A stretch of 53,407 nucleotides of DNA from Syntrophus aciditrophicus (lineage in GTDB: Bacteria > Desulfobacterota > Syntrophia > Syntrophales > UBA5619), in contig DYTH01000003.1 in assembly GCA_020726025.1 (NCBI GenBank), positions 1-53,407 on the forward strand, in the 5' to 3' direction. Under the pieces are notes generated by a model. That model ran no database searches, had not been told where the DNA came from, and saw only the letters and a list, made by a program, of their open reading frames with translations. Each line of letters opens with the position of its first letter. Position 1 is the first letter of the stretch. The translations under genes and the position numbers were made by a program. Below are positions 24,461 to 35,345 of this stretch, in pieces.

Positions 24461-24544
24461 CGTTCGTTGTGCCCGCCCGGGCATGGAGGTTTATATAAAG
24501 CCGCACACCCCTGTTATGACAGTACGGCTTCAGATAAATACCTG

Positions 24545-26203
24545 CTACTCGATGACCGCGCCACGAGCGCCGGAGGTGACGACCCGGCGGTAACGGTTCA
24601 GGTAGGGACTGTCAACCTGCTGCATATACGGTTTCCATAACCCGCGGCGGCGCTCCAGTTCCTTTTCATCAACGAGGAGATCGAGTTTCTTGGACGGGAT
24701 GTCCACGAGGACCATATCTCCCTCTTCCACCAGCGCAATGGGGCCGCCGGCAGCGGCCTCCGGCGAGACATGGCCGATCGAGGCCCCCCGGCTGGCGCCG
24801 CTGAAGCGGCCGTCGGTGATAAGCGCCACGGTCTTGTCCATCCCCATCCCGGCAAGAGCGGAGGTGGGGCTCAACATCTCGCGCATGCCGGGGCCGCCTT
24901 TGGGCCCTTCGTAGCGGATGACAACAACATCGCCTTCCCTGATTTCCTTTGCCTGAATGGCTGCGTAAGCCTCCTCTTCGGAATTGAAGACGCGGGCAGG
25001 GCCCCTGTGGACGAGCATCTCCTCGGCCACGGCCGACTGCTTGACGATGGCGCCCTCAGGGGCAAGCGATCCCTTCAGCACAGCCAGCCCTCCTTGGGCA
25101 TGGTAGGGGTTGGAAAGAGGACGGATGACGGTTTCATCCTTCACCGCTGCATCGGCAAGGTTTTCCTTCACCGTTTTCCCCGATGCGGTGATGAGGCCTG
25201 TCTTGATCAGCCCCCCCTCGACCAGGCGCGCCATGACCGCATGCACTCCCCCGGCCCGGTAAAGGTCCTGGATATGATGATTTCCCCCGGGGCTCATGTT
25301 GCACAGATGGGGGACTTTTTCCCCGATGGCATTGAAAAGCTCGATGGGGAGTTCCAGGCCTGCCGCATGGGCAATCGCGGGAAGGTGCAGGGTGGTGTTG
25401 GTGGAACCGCCCAAGGCCAGATCGACGGCGATCGCATTTTCAAATGCCTCCCGGCTCAAAATATCGCGGGGCAGGATCTTCTTATCCAGAAGTTCCATGA
25501 TTTTCAGCCCCGCTTCTTTTGCCAGCCTCTCCCTCTCCGAATAAACGGCGGGGATCGTGCCGTTTCCAGGCAGGCCGAGCCCCAGCGCCTCGATCATGCA
25601 GTTCATCGTATTGGCGGTGAACATCCCGGCACAGGAGCCGTAGGTCGGGCAGGCGACGTTTTCTATCTCAATGAGTTCCTCTTCGGCAAGCGTTCCCGCC
25701 ATCACCTTTCCCACCGACTCGAACACGGTGGAAAGATCAATGTCCTGCCCTTTATGAACGCCAGCCAGCATGGGGCCGCCGCTGATAACGATTGCCGGAA
25801 TGTTGAGCGACGCCGCGGCCATTGCCATGCCGGGAATAATCTTGTCGCAGTTTGTCACCAGAACCAGTGCGTCAAAGGCATGAGCCTGGGTCATGATCTC
25901 GATTGAATCCATGATCAGTTCCCGACTCGGAAGCGAAAACTTCATCCCCGGATGGTTCATGGCGATGCCGTCGCAGACGCCGATTACGGGAAACTCTATC
26001 GGCAGTCCACCGGCCGCATTCACGCCGGCCTTGACCGCGTCTGTTATTGTCCGTAAATGGACATGTCCGGGGATAATGGCGTTATACGAATTGACAACCC
26101 CTATCCAGGGCCGTCTGATTTCTTTATCCGTGAAACCTGAGGCCTTCATCAACGACCGGTGCGGCGCCCGGTCTATTCCGTTTTTTGCCTTGTCGCTTCT
26201 CAT
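24545..26203 (-). CDS. ilvD: Dihydroxy-acid dehydratase
   Basis: 552 aa from the ATG at 26203, the typical size. The enzyme removes water from 2,3-dihydroxy-isovalerate or its methylvalerate homologue in the third step of valine and isoleucine synthesis. Visible family markers: [11 protein letters not shown] at the N-terminus, [29 protein letters not shown] (iron-sulfur cysteines), [19 protein letters not shown] and [22 protein letters not shown] near the C-terminus. AAGGAGG stands 7 bases before the chosen ATG; the track start (26305) lies 34 codons upstream without support. No other ilv gene is adjacent, so it is a single-gene unit here. 6-phosphogluconate dehydratase (Edd) is related but the RSLMKA start and overall length favour IlvD. 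Confidence 0.95.
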   Translation of the reverse strand: MRSDKAKNGIDRAPHRSLMKASGFTDKEIRRPWIGVVNSYNAIIPGHVHLRTITDAVKAGVNAAGGLPIEFPVIGVCDGIAMNHPGMKFSLPSRELIMDSIEIMTQAHAFDALVLVTNCDKIIPGMAMAAASLNIPAIVISGGPMLAGVHKGQDIDLSTVFESVGKVMAGTLAEEELIEIENVACPTYGSCAGMFTANTMNCMIEALGLGLPGNGTIPAVYSERERLAKEAGLKIMELLDKKILPRDILSREAFENAIAVDLALGGSTNTTLHLPAIAHAAGLELPIELFNAIGEKVPHLCNMSPGGNHHIQDLYRAGGVHAVMARLVEGGLIKTGLITASGKTVKENLADAAVKDETVIRPLSNPYHAQGGLAVLKGSLAPEGAIVKQSAVAEEMLVHRGPARVFNSEEEAYAAIQAKEIREGDVVVIRYEGPKGGPGMREMLSPTSALAGMGMDKTVALITDGRFSGASRGASIGHVSPEAAAGGPIALVEEGDMVLVDIPSKKLDLLVDEKELERRRGLWKPYMQQVDSPYLNRYRRVVTSGARGAVIE

Positions 26204-26454
26204 GTCAATCCTCCTTAAGTTAGAGCTTGTCGGCTGTGTGCGTATTTCAACGCCGATAAACAACCGTGACGTTTTCTGTCTATACAAGCATCGCATTTTT
26301 TTCAAGAAATTTTTACCGGAGAATTTTCGACGGACAAGCGCCGAAAAAATCCAACATCTGTCCTTTCAGACAATGGAAGCGGGCGCCATTTTTCCGTTAT
26401 CGTCGTCGGCGTTTTTGTGATATAGGGCGGCCAAAATAGTCAAGGAGATGTTTC

Positions 26455-26823
26455 ATGTTTGAAATTACCATAAAAAAGAGCTTTGCAGCCGCCCATCAAC
26501 TGCTCGATATCGGCGGGAAATGCGAAGAGCTGCACGGTCACAACTTTACCGTTGAGGTTTCGGCGGGAGGGGAAAAGCTCAACGACGAGGGTCTCCTGCT
26601 CGATTTCCGCCAGTTGAAAAAATGGACCAACGAACTGCTGGAAGAACTCGACCATAAATATCTGAATGACCTGCCTTTTTTTAAAGACATGAACCCGTCG
26701 TCGGAAAATATCGCCCGCTTCATGTTTGAAAGATTGTCCGAAAAAACAAAAACCCTTCATACACCCATCACCCGCGTGACTGTCTGGGAATCGGAGGACG
26801 CACGGGTATCATACAGCCTATGA
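26455..26823 (+). CDS. queD: 6-pyruvoyl-tetrahydropterin synthase / QueD-family protein
   Basis: 122 aa, COG0720 fold. The zinc site is visible as His in FAAAHQL and as HGH in KCEELHGHNF; the catalytic position carries Cys in the C-x3-HGH spacing of QueD. The same motif also has Glu at E-x2-HGH, the pattern described for PTPS-III enzymes, so a folate-side role is possible as well. QueD makes 6-carboxy-tetrahydropterin from dihydroneopterin triphosphate for queuosine. It is first in an operon with folE2, which supplies that substrate; stop and next start overlap (ATGA). AAGGAGATG precedes the ATG. QueA and Tgt, which act late in the queuosine pathway, are encoded 19 kb away in the same window. 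Confidence 0.88.
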   Translation: MFEITIKKSFAAAHQLLDIGGKCEELHGHNFTVEVSAGGEKLNDEGLLLDFRQLKKWTNELLEELDHKYLNDLPFFKDMNPSSENIARFMFERLSEKTKTLHTPITRVTVWESEDARVSYSL

Positions 26824-27587
26824 TAGACATACAGAACCTGAAAGACGACCGCAACGTCAACATCCAGAAGGTGGGTGTCAAGGGACTAAAATACCCGATA
26901 ACCGTCCTCGACAAGGCCCGCAAAACCCAGCAGGTCAACGCGACCATCAGCATGTACGTGAGCCTTCTGCACCACTTCAAGGGGACCCACATGAGCCGCT
27001 TTGTCGAGGTGCTCAACGAAATCAGGGAACAGGTCAACATCCGTACCTTTCATGGCATCCTGGAAAAGATACGGACGAAGCTTCACGCTGAGTCGGCCCA
27101 TATCGAAATCGAATTCACCTATTTCATCGAAAAAACGGCGCCCCGTTCGGGGGCAAAAAGTATGATGGACTACCGCTGCCGCTTTATCGGCGTCTGCGAC
27201 AACACGGGGATGGATTTTATCGTCGGGGTGGATGTTCCGGTGACAACGGTCTGCCCCTGTTCCCGGGCGATAAGCCTCGTCGGCGCCCACAATCAGCGAA
27301 GTATTGTCACGGTGCTGGTGCGCTTCCAGAAATTCTTCTGGATCGAAGATCTCATCAAACTGATTGAATCCTCCGCCAGCAGCGAGGTTTATTCGCTGCT
27401 CAAGAGGGTGGATGAAAAATACGTCACCGAACAGGGCTACAATAACCCGATGTTTGTCGAGGACGTGGTGCGCAACGTGGCCGTGCGCCTGAAAGACGAC
27501 GCCAATTACGCATGGTTCAAGGTGGAGGCGGAAAACTTCGAAAGCATTCACAACCACAGCGCCTACGCGTGCGTTGAGAAGGAATGA
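26820..27587 (+). CDS. folE2: GTP cyclohydrolase FolE2 (type IB)
   Basis: 255 aa, the usual length. The enzyme opens GTP to 7,8-dihydroneopterin triphosphate, the entry step to folate and queuosine. Family markers are [14 protein letters not shown] near the start, [11 protein letters not shown], the [16 protein letters not shown] segment with the conserved metal-site Cys, and AHNQRS. Unlike zinc-dependent FolE, FolE2 works with several metals and often replaces FolE when zinc is short; this is established for the family. The ATG overlaps the queD stop by four bases, and its own stop overlaps the nadE start by four bases (ATGA), so all three are translationally coupled. No FolE gene is in the window. 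Confidence 0.95.
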   Translation: MIDIQNLKDDRNVNIQKVGVKGLKYPITVLDKARKTQQVNATISMYVSLLHHFKGTHMSRFVEVLNEIREQVNIRTFHGILEKIRTKLHAESAHIEIEFTYFIEKTAPRSGAKSMMDYRCRFIGVCDNTGMDFIVGVDVPVTTVCPCSRAISLVGAHNQRSIVTVLVRFQKFFWIEDLIKLIESSASSEVYSLLKRVDEKYVTEQGYNNPMFVEDVVRNVAVRLKDDANYAWFKVEAENFESIHNHSAYACVEKE

Positions 27588-29656
27588 CGATGGAAAGCGC
27601 AGACGGATTCTTCAATCTTTACAATCATGGATTCATAAGAACCGCCGTCTGCCTTCCCGAAGTGCGGGTGGCCGACGTCTCCTTCAATACGGCCGAAACG
27701 ATCGCCCTGGTAAAAAAGGCAGCGGCTGAAAAGGCCATTTTCGCGCTTTTCCCGGAGTTGGGAATCTCGGCTTACTCCAATGACGACCTCTTTCAGCAGG
27801 AGGCGCTCCTCGACGGGGTTCTGGCGTCGATCCGGGAAATTGCCTCTGAAACGGGCGGTCTCAACATCGTGGTCGCCGTCGGCGCCCCGCTTCGGATTGA
27901 TTTCCGTCTTTTCAACGCCGGGGTTGTCATCTACCGGGGGAAAATCATCGGCGCGGCGCTGAAATCCTATCTCCCCAACTATAGGGAATTCTACGAGGTC
28001 CGGCAGTTCTGCCCCGCCGAGGAGGCGGTTTCAAAAACGATCATGCTCTGCGGACAAAAGGATGTTCCCTGCGGCGCCGACCTTATTTTTACCGTCGAAA
28101 ACATTCCCCACTTCCGTCTTTTTCTGGAGATGTGCGAGGATCTCTGGGTGCCGGTTCCCCCGTCATCCTTCGCGGCGCTGGCCGGAGCGACCGTGATCGG
28201 GAATCTTTCCGCCTCGAACGCCACCATCGGGAAAGCGGAATACCGCCGCAGCCTGGCCTCGAATCAGTCTGCCCGCTGCCTTGCCGCTTATCTCTATGCG
28301 GCGGCCGGCCCCGGGGAATCGACAACCGACCTGGCCTGGGACGGCCACGCCATGATTTACGAAAATGGCAATCTGCTTGCCCAGTCGGAGCGCTTCTCCG
28401 ACCACTCCCGGATCATCATCGCCGACATAGACCTGGACCGTCTCGCACAGGACCGGATGCGGCAGACAACCTTCAGCAAAAACGCCTTCACCCATAAAGA
28501 TAAAGTCGCTGACTTCCGCACGATTCGAATCCAGACCGAACCGATCACGGGGCGTCTCCCCCTCCAGCGCGAATTCGGACGGTTTCCCTACATCCCGGCC
28601 AACCCGGAAAAACGCAACGAGCGCTGTTACGAAGCCTACAATATCCAGGTACAGGGGCTTTCGCAGCGGTTGAAATCCTCGGGGATTGAGAAGGTCGTGA
28701 TCGGCATCTCCGGAGGGCTTGACTCCACGCACGCCCTGATCGTAGCCGCACGCACGATGGACCTCCTGAAGCTGCCCCGCACCCATGTTCTTGCCTACAC
28801 CATGCCGGGATTCGCGACCTCCGACAAAACGCACAGAAACGCGCTCAAGCTGATGCAGGCGCTGGGCGTAGAGGCCAACGAAATCGACATACGACCGAGC
28901 TGCATGCAGATGCTGAAGGATATCGGCCACCCGTTCGCGGACGGGAGGGCGGTTTACGACGTGACCTTTGAAAACATCCAGGCCGGAGAGAGAACCTCGC
29001 ACCTCTTTCGCATCGCCAACAACAGAAACGCGCTTGTTGTCGGCACCGGCGATCTGAGCGAACTGGCGCTCGGCTGGTGTACTTACGGGGTCGGCGACCA
29101 TATTTCCCACTACAACGTCAACGCCAGCGTTCCCAAAACGCTCATCCAGCACCTGATCCGCTGGGTTGCAAAATCAGACGACTGCCCACCGGAAACATCG
29201 GCAGTCCTGCTCGACATCCTCGAGACGGGAATCAGCCCGGAGCTGATTCCCGGGGAAAAAGGCGCGCAGCCCTTCCAGAAGACCGAGGAGATCGTCGGCC
29301 CTTACGAACTCCAGGATTTCAACACCTTTTACGCGACACGGTACGGTTATCTTCCGACAAAGATCGCCTTCATGGCCTGGTGCGCCTGGAGCGACATAAC
29401 GAAGGGCGACTGGCCGGACGTCCCTTCGGATAAGAGGAACCATTACTCTATCAACGAGATTCGCCACTGGCTGCACATCTTTCTGTTCCGCTTTTTTCAG
29501 ACCAGCCAGTTCAAGCGCTCCTGCATTCCCAACGGCCCCAAGGTCGGCTCCGGCGGCTCGCTGTCGCCGCGTGGCGACTACCGCGCCCCCAGCGACTCGC
29601 AGGCCGCCGTCTGGCTGGAAAATGCCAGAAATATCCCGGAGAATGACGAAGAATGA
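27584..29656 (+). CDS. nadE: Glutamine-dependent NAD+ synthetase
   Basis: 690 aa, a two-domain enzyme. The N-terminal nitrilase-type glutaminase has its triad in view: Glu in [15 protein letters not shown], Lys in [16 protein letters not shown] and Cys in EMCEDLWVP. The C-terminal synthetase has the PP-loop [13 protein letters not shown] and the [12 protein letters not shown] segment. It amidates nicotinate adenine dinucleotide with ATP and glutamine, the last step of NAD synthesis. Length matches the long bacterial form (about 640-690 aa). Start and stop both overlap neighbours by four bases, which makes it part of the queD-folE2-nadE-zinc ribbon operon. The link between pterin and NAD synthesis genes has no obvious metabolic logic. 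Confidence 0.96.
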   Translation: MTMESADGFFNLYNHGFIRTAVCLPEVRVADVSFNTAETIALVKKAAAEKAIFALFPELGISAYSNDDLFQQEALLDGVLASIREIASETGGLNIVVAVGAPLRIDFRLFNAGVVIYRGKIIGAALKSYLPNYREFYEVRQFCPAEEAVSKTIMLCGQKDVPCGADLIFTVENIPHFRLFLEMCEDLWVPVPPSSFAALAGATVIGNLSASNATIGKAEYRRSLASNQSARCLAAYLYAAAGPGESTTDLAWDGHAMIYENGNLLAQSERFSDHSRIIIADIDLDRLAQDRMRQTTFSKNAFTHKDKVADFRTIRIQTEPITGRLPLQREFGRFPYIPANPEKRNERCYEAYNIQVQGLSQRLKSSGIEKVVIGISGGLDSTHALIVAARTMDLLKLPRTHVLAYTMPGFATSDKTHRNALKLMQALGVEANEIDIRPSCMQMLKDIGHPFADGRAVYDVTFENIQAGERTSHLFRIANNRNALVVGTGDLSELALGWCTYGVGDHISHYNVNASVPKTLIQHLIRWVAKSDDCPPETSAVLLDILETGISPELIPGEKGAQPFQKTEEIVGPYELQDFNTFYATRYGYLPTKIAFMAWCAWSDITKGDWPDVPSDKRNHYSINEIRHWLHIFLFRFFQTSQFKRSCIPNGPKVGSGGSLSPRGDYRAPSDSQAAVWLENARNIPENDEE

Positions 29657-29856
29657 AACCAAGACCCCAATACGACGATTTCAACGCGACCGAACTCTTC
29701 TGTCCGAAATGCAAACGGGCCGTTCCGGTCAGAAAGCGTCTGCTGCTGATCCTGCCGGAAGGCGACAAGTACGACTACTACTGCCCCTACTGCGGCACCT
29801 CCGTCGGGGAAAAACTCGTCACCGAGCGCGACAAGCCCTTTTCGCTGCTCCGATAA
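29653..29856 (+). CDS. Small zinc-ribbon protein of unknown role
   Basis: 67 aa. Two pairs of Cys (CPKC near residue 17 and CPYC near residue 44) form a zinc ribbon, with basic RKR between the pairs and a Tyr-rich stretch (KYDYYCPYC). It has no membrane segment or signal peptide and should be cytoplasmic. The ATG overlaps the nadE stop by four bases, and the operon terminator follows directly, so it is a genuine last gene. I do not recognise a named family. A metal store or partner for an enzyme of this operon would be guesswork. Confidence 0.75.
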   Translation: MKPRPQYDDFNATELFCPKCKRAVPVRKRLLLILPEGDKYDYYCPYCGTSVGEKLVTERDKPFSLLR

Positions 29857-29895
29857 ATAAAGAAAGGGCGGGAACCATCCCGCCCTTTCTTTATT
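29856..29895. terminator. Strong bidirectional terminator between convergent operons
   Basis: A perfect 17-bp stem (AATAAAGAAAGGGCGGG with its complement, 29879-29895) closes a 6-base loop. A/T-rich arms on both sides give a U-run in either direction. It serves the nadE operon from the left and the acetoacetyl-CoA synthetase gene (stop at 29916) from the right. Confidence 0.95.
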
Positions 29896-29915
29896 ACAAA
29901 CCATCAAAAAACATC

Positions 29916-31871
<1,956 letters not shown>

Positions 31872-31910
31872 GTTGTCTCTCCTTTTTTAATTGCTGAACT
31901 ATGACTCTGT

Positions 31911-32363
31911 TTATCTCTTCTTTTCCATTGCTTTCTTAAGTTTCTCAGCCAGGGCGCCCATACCCTCCCGGGCGCCCGGATCGGCATAAAATACAACCTG
32001 TTCCCTGGGGGCGGTTGTTCCCTCGAAATAATCGCCCAGAAGCTCGCGACTGTGAACATCCTCGTGACAGTAGGCGCAGAGGTTTTCCCAGTTGCTTCCA
32101 TCCGGCGGATTGTTGTGATGATTGCCGTCTTTATGATGCACGGTAAGAAGATGCCGGTTGGAAGCGTCAAACTCTCTGCCGCAGCGGGCGCAGACCAGCC
32201 CGTGCATGGCGAGAGCTTTTTCCCGGTAATCCTCCTCGCCGGGCGCTTGCGCCGCCTTCATCTGGCGCACGATATCTTCTGCGGAACGGGATGAAGATGC
32301 CTTCTCGGGCGTCTTTTTGACAACGACATGCCCCCCTCTTTTACCGTAGGTTACTGCGGCCAT
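31911..32363 (-). CDS. YajD-type HNH nuclease-like protein
   Basis: 150 aa. The C-terminal half has an HNH fold with two zinc knuckles: CARCGREFDASN and LCAYCHEDVHSRELLG, and between them LLTVHHKDGNHHNNPPDGSNWENL with the catalytic His and Asn. The N-terminal 45 residues are charged and likely unordered. Proteins of this group (E. coli YajD) are putative nucleases of unknown biological role. GAGG lies upstream of the ATG. The gene is 39 bases from the acetoacetyl-CoA synthetase start and directly after the DUF948-like gene. Confidence 0.85.
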   Translation of the reverse strand: MAAVTYGKRGGHVVVKKTPEKASSSRSAEDIVRQMKAAQAPGEEDYREKALAMHGLVCARCGREFDASNRHLLTVHHKDGNHHNNPPDGSNWENLCAYCHEDVHSRELLGDYFEGTTAPREQVVFYADPGAREGMGALAEKLKKAMEKKR

Positions 32364-32372
32364 CCAAAGACC

Positions 32373-32759
32373 TCATTTATTTTTCAGGGAATCCCAAAAA
32401 GCCCTGACTCCTTTGATAACCGCTCCGTACTTCCAAAAGGCGTTAGCAAAAGGAAGGGCGACCTGTTCCCGAAAAATCTTCTCCCTGTCCAGATAAAAAT
32501 TCATGGACGAGTTGATTTTTTCTACTGTCAAAACAATATCTTCCGTTTGCCGTTCTACGGCGCCGGCAACCCTGTTCGTACGGGCCGTGATCTCTTCGAG
32601 GTTTTTCATCACAGCGGGAAGGCTCTGATTGATACTGCAAAGGGTCTCTTCGGCCTTCGCCGCCGTTTTTTTGATCTGAATCAAAAGCGGGACGGCCCAG
32701 GCAGCCAGGGCAAGAAAGGCCACGCCAATAACCAGCAGGATGATTTCCATCTTCGTCAT
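32373..32759 (-). CDS. DUF948-like membrane-anchored coiled-coil protein
   Basis: 128 aa. One N-terminal membrane helix (about 5-27) is followed by a heptad-rich region (KKTAAKAEETLCSINQSLPAVMKNLEEITA) and a C-terminal basic tail. The layout fits DUF948 proteins, which are often encoded next to YtxH-like proteins. No enzymatic motif is visible. It probably sits in the inner membrane facing the cytoplasm. The track's second minus-strand ORF here (32443-32790) is a shadow in another frame. Confidence 0.75.
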   Translation of the reverse strand: MTKMEIILLVIGVAFLALAAWAVPLLIQIKKTAAKAEETLCSINQSLPAVMKNLEEITARTNRVAGAVERQTEDIVLTVEKINSSMNFYLDREKIFREQVALPFANAFWKYGAVIKGVRAFWDSLKNK

Positions 32760-32793
32760 GGCAAACTCCTTTTCGATACCACGGGATCATCCC

Positions 32794-33168
32794 CTAAACC
32801 TTTTTCTGCTCTTCCTTGAAGGCCTCCACGCCGGCTGTAAGGGCGTTTTTCAGACGGCTCTTGCCGTCCGTCAGTGTATCTTTGCCCTGTTCCTTCAATT
32901 CCGCGACCTTCTCTTCCACTGCGTCAACCTTCTGCTGGGTCTGCTCTTCCAGTTTTTTCAGCTTTGCCAGCGTCGCTTCGTAGGCCTTCCTGCTTTTCTC
33001 GACGGCAATTTCGTATTCGTCCTTTGCCCTGGAAAGAAGCTCGTCCGTCTTTCTGCTTATATCCTCGCGCGTCTCTCTTCCGCTTTTTGGCGCATAAATA
33101 ATCCCCACCAGGGCGCCCAAAAAACCACCGATAACAATACCCGCAATCAAATCACCGCGATTACTCAT
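32794..33168 (-). CDS. YtxH-domain protein
   Basis: 124 aa. The N-terminus DLIAGIVIGGFLGALVGIIYAPKSGRETREDI is the classical YtxH motif: a glycine-rich membrane helix followed by APKSG..TR. The remainder is a long charged coiled coil. YtxH-like proteins are stress-associated envelope proteins in Bacillus and occur widely; the biochemical role is unknown. GGAGG stands before the ATG, and a promoter is visible at 33212-33241. First gene of the leftward YtxH-DUF948-YajD-acetoacetyl-CoA synthetase row. Confidence 0.88.
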   Translation of the reverse strand: MSNRGDLIAGIVIGGFLGALVGIIYAPKSGRETREDISRKTDELLSRAKDEYEIAVEKSRKAYEATLAKLKKLEEQTQQKVDAVEEKVAELKEQGKDTLTDGKSRLKNALTAGVEAFKEEQKKV

Positions 33169-33211
33169 GGTTGCACCTCCATTATCGTTTTTTTATCGAA
33201 ATGACCCGTCG

Positions 33212-33241
33212 TTTATATAATAGATTGGGGAAGATAGTCAA
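33212..33241 (-). promoter_or_regulatory. Promoter of the ytxH operon
   Basis: Reading leftward: TTGACT (33236-33241), an 18-base spacer and TATAAA (33212-33217), about 44 bases before the ytxH-like ATG. Both hexamers match the sigma-70 consensus at five of six bases. Confidence 0.65.
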
Positions 33242-33253
33242 AAATTAAGATAA

Positions 33254-33284
33254 AAAAAGGCTGGAACAATGTCCCAGCCTTTTT
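33254..33284 (-). terminator. Terminator of the small lipoprotein gene
   Basis: AAAAAGGCTGG pairs perfectly with CCAGCCTTTTT around a 9-base loop; on the minus strand the stem is followed by a run of T. It lies 16 bases after the lipoprotein stop codon and just before the ytxH promoter, separating the two units. Confidence 0.9.
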
Positions 33285-33299
33285 GAGCGTGATACAGAA

Positions 33300-33494
33300 T
33301 TACTTTGTTGCCGGAGCTGCTGCGGGGGTAGCCGGAGCTGCCGGGGCTGCTTCGGGGGTAGCCGGAGCCGGAGCCGGAGCCGGGGCTGCTGTCTCCGCGG
33401 GTTTCGGCTCTTCTTTCTTGCTGCAGCCTACAACCGCGAAGGAAATCGTTGCCAGAAATAAAATAGAAATAATCATTGCAATTGCCTTCTTCAT
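33300..33494 (-). CDS. Small Pro/Ala-rich lipoprotein
   Basis: 64 aa. A lipoprotein signal peptide (KKAIAMIISILFLATISFAVVGC) ends in a lipobox-like VVGC, with the lipidated Cys near residue 24. The mature 40 residues are KKEEPKPAET followed by alternating Ala and Pro (APAPAPATPEAAPA). Such tails are flexible spacers. The DNA shows internal repeats of roughly 30 bases, so length may vary between strains. AGGAGG precedes the ATG. It forms a single-gene unit with its own terminator and a possible promoter overlapping the one of the next, divergent gene. Confidence 0.82.
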   Translation of the reverse strand: MKKAIAMIISILFLATISFAVVGCSKKEEPKPAETAAPAPAPAPATPEAAPAAPATPAAAPATK

Positions 33495-33583
33495 TTAATG
33501 TCTCCTCCTTTCGTAGAATGTGATCCTGCAAGTCATCAAAACAATCACTGCAAGTTGGCGGCTATTTACTCTTTTTTTTCAGC

Positions 33584-33612
33584 TTGTCAAGAGAATTTTA
33601 TCAAGATATAAG
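33584..33612 (+). promoter_or_regulatory. Promoter of the hydantoinase-like gene
   Basis: TTGTCA (33584-33589), a 17-base spacer and TATAAG (33607-33612); both hexamers match five of six consensus bases. The -35 lies in the near-palindrome CTTGTCAAG, whose other strand reads TTGACA and could serve as the -35 of the divergent lipoprotein gene. Confidence 0.7.
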
Positions 33613-33637
33613 AAGCAGGGTATAAGGAGATCAGGTT

Positions 33638-35314
33638 ATGATTCTTGGCATAGACGTAGGCGGAACGCACACCGATGCAGCGCTGATCGATGGCTGCCGG
33701 GTTGTTAAGAAGGCTAAGGTCCCCACGGACAATGACAGCATCCTTCTTTCCCTGCTGGAGGTCACAAAAGAAATCATCGACAACTCCGTAATCCCTCTAC
33801 TCGAGCGGGTTGTCCTGAGCACGACAATCTCCACCAACGCGATCGTGCAAAATAAGATAGAGCGCGTCGGCATGTTGATTTCAAGCGGTCCGGGCGTCTC
33901 TTTCGATTCACTGAATGTCTGCCCGGACACCCATTTTCTGTCGGGTTCCATCAATCACCGCGGCAAGGAGATGGAGACGTTGAACGCAGAAGAGGCAAAA
34001 AGGGCTCTTGCGCATTTGACTTCCAGTGGAATCAAAAATATTGGAATCGTTGGAAAGTTCTCGATCCGCAATCCCAAACATGAGTTTGAGCTCATGGAAC
34101 TTGCCCGCAACCAGGCGGATCACGTCACCATCGGCCACAACATGTCCGGACGGCTTAATTTTCCCAGACGCATCTCCACAACCTTTCTCAACGAGGCGGT
34201 CTGGCGAATCTACCGGGAGTTTGTCCACAATGTCTCCGATTTTATCAGCAGACGGGGAGTGAACGTCCCCATCTACATACTGAAAGCGGACGGCGGCGTC
34301 ATGGAACTTTCCGGCTCCGCCGAATTTCCGGTGCAGACAATACTATCCGGGCCGGCGGCCAGCATCATGGGAATCATGGCAACAACGCGCTGTAAAACGG
34401 ACTCCTTCGCCCTTGACATCGGAGGCACAACCACCGATATTTCCGTATTTGCCGAGGGGGTTCCCCTGCTCGAACCCTTTGGCGTTACCATAGAAAATAA
34501 AAAAACATTGATCCGGGGATTGCGCACCCGCTCAATCGGTGTCGGCGGCGATAGCGTCGTCCGCATGGAAAAAGGCGCACTCGCAATCGGCCCTGACCGC
34601 GAGGGACCGGCAGCGGGACTGGGCGGATTGTTTCCCACGCCAACCGATGCGATGATCGTTCTCGGCCTGACAACCATCGGGGATTTTCAGAAGGCCTGCA
34701 ACGCACTCGCACCTTTGGCCGAATCGCTCTGTTGCGGGGTAAAGGATGCGGCCATGAAGATATATACGGAAACCTGCCGGAAAATTGCCTCGGCGTCGGT
34801 TGAGTTTCTCAATGAAATCAACGACGCCCCTGTTTATACGATTCATGAGATGCTCGACAACCGGAAGCTTGAACCGGAAAATCTCTTCGCTGTCGGCGGC
34901 CCGGCGAGGGAAATGGCCGGGGAGATCGCCAGACTGCTAAAAACGGAATTTGACATACCGTGCGATCCGCAAATCCCCGTCAATTACGAAATAGCCAATG
35001 CGATCGGGGCGGCGCTTTCCCGGACAACCGCGGAGCTGACCGTCCTTGCGGATACGGAAAGACGCCTTCTGACGATTGCGGAAGAAGGCTCGCAATCCCC
35101 GATTCCCGCCACGTTTACCCTTGCGCAAACCGCCGGGGTCTGCCGTGAACGATTGAGGGCCCGTATGGTTAACACGGACAATTTTAACGTGGAGCCGGAG
35201 ATTGAGATTGTCGAATCCCAGGAATTCAACATTGTCGATGAATTTTACACAGTCGGCAGGAACATCCGGGTAAAGGGACAGATTAAGCCGGGGATTATTA
35301 AAGAATGCCGATAG
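33638..35314 (+). CDS. Hydantoinase A / oxoprolinase family protein
   Basis: 558 aa. Two actin-type nucleotide-binding halves are visible: ILGIDVGGTHTDAALID at the start and SFALDIGGTTTDISVFAEG near residue 255, with ADGGVMELSGSAEFPVQTILSGPAAS just before it and GVGGDSV after. These are hallmarks of the HyuA/oxoprolinase group, which uses ATP to open lactam or hydantoin rings; related subunits serve in acetone carboxylase. Length is shorter than the roughly 680-aa classical HyuA, and no HyuB partner is nearby, so the reaction is uncertain. AAGGAG precedes the ATG and a good promoter lies 26 bases upstream of it. The histone-deacetylase-like gene starts 31 bases after its stop. Confidence 0.85.
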   Translation: MILGIDVGGTHTDAALIDGCRVVKKAKVPTDNDSILLSLLEVTKEIIDNSVIPLLERVVLSTTISTNAIVQNKIERVGMLISSGPGVSFDSLNVCPDTHFLSGSINHRGKEMETLNAEEAKRALAHLTSSGIKNIGIVGKFSIRNPKHEFELMELARNQADHVTIGHNMSGRLNFPRRISTTFLNEAVWRIYREFVHNVSDFISRRGVNVPIYILKADGGVMELSGSAEFPVQTILSGPAASIMGIMATTRCKTDSFALDIGGTTTDISVFAEGVPLLEPFGVTIENKKTLIRGLRTRSIGVGGDSVVRMEKGALAIGPDREGPAAGLGGLFPTPTDAMIVLGLTTIGDFQKACNALAPLAESLCCGVKDAAMKIYTETCRKIASASVEFLNEINDAPVYTIHEMLDNRKLEPENLFAVGGPAREMAGEIARLLKTEFDIPCDPQIPVNYEIANAIGAALSRTTAELTVLADTERRLLTIAEEGSQSPIPATFTLAQTAGVCRERLRARMVNTDNFNVEPEIEIVESQEFNIVDEFYTVGRNIRVKGQIKPGIIKECR

Positions 35315-35345
35315 AGAGGCCGCAAAAGTCAGGGGTTCATGGTCA

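Noticed and set aside
24116-24484. 122-aa minus-strand ORF with His-rich start (KAKLHVHKAELHDH)
   Set aside because: The start is a translation of the tandem 21-bp repeat and the rest is antisense to the RNA ligase gene.
26204-26454. Possible riboswitch between ilvD and queD
   Set aside because: No preQ1 or T-box consensus or clear terminator could be found by eye.
33283-33498. Gly/Ala-rich 71-aa plus-strand ORF
   Set aside because: Antisense of the Pro/Ala lipoprotein gene, which has signal peptide, lipobox and AGGAGG.
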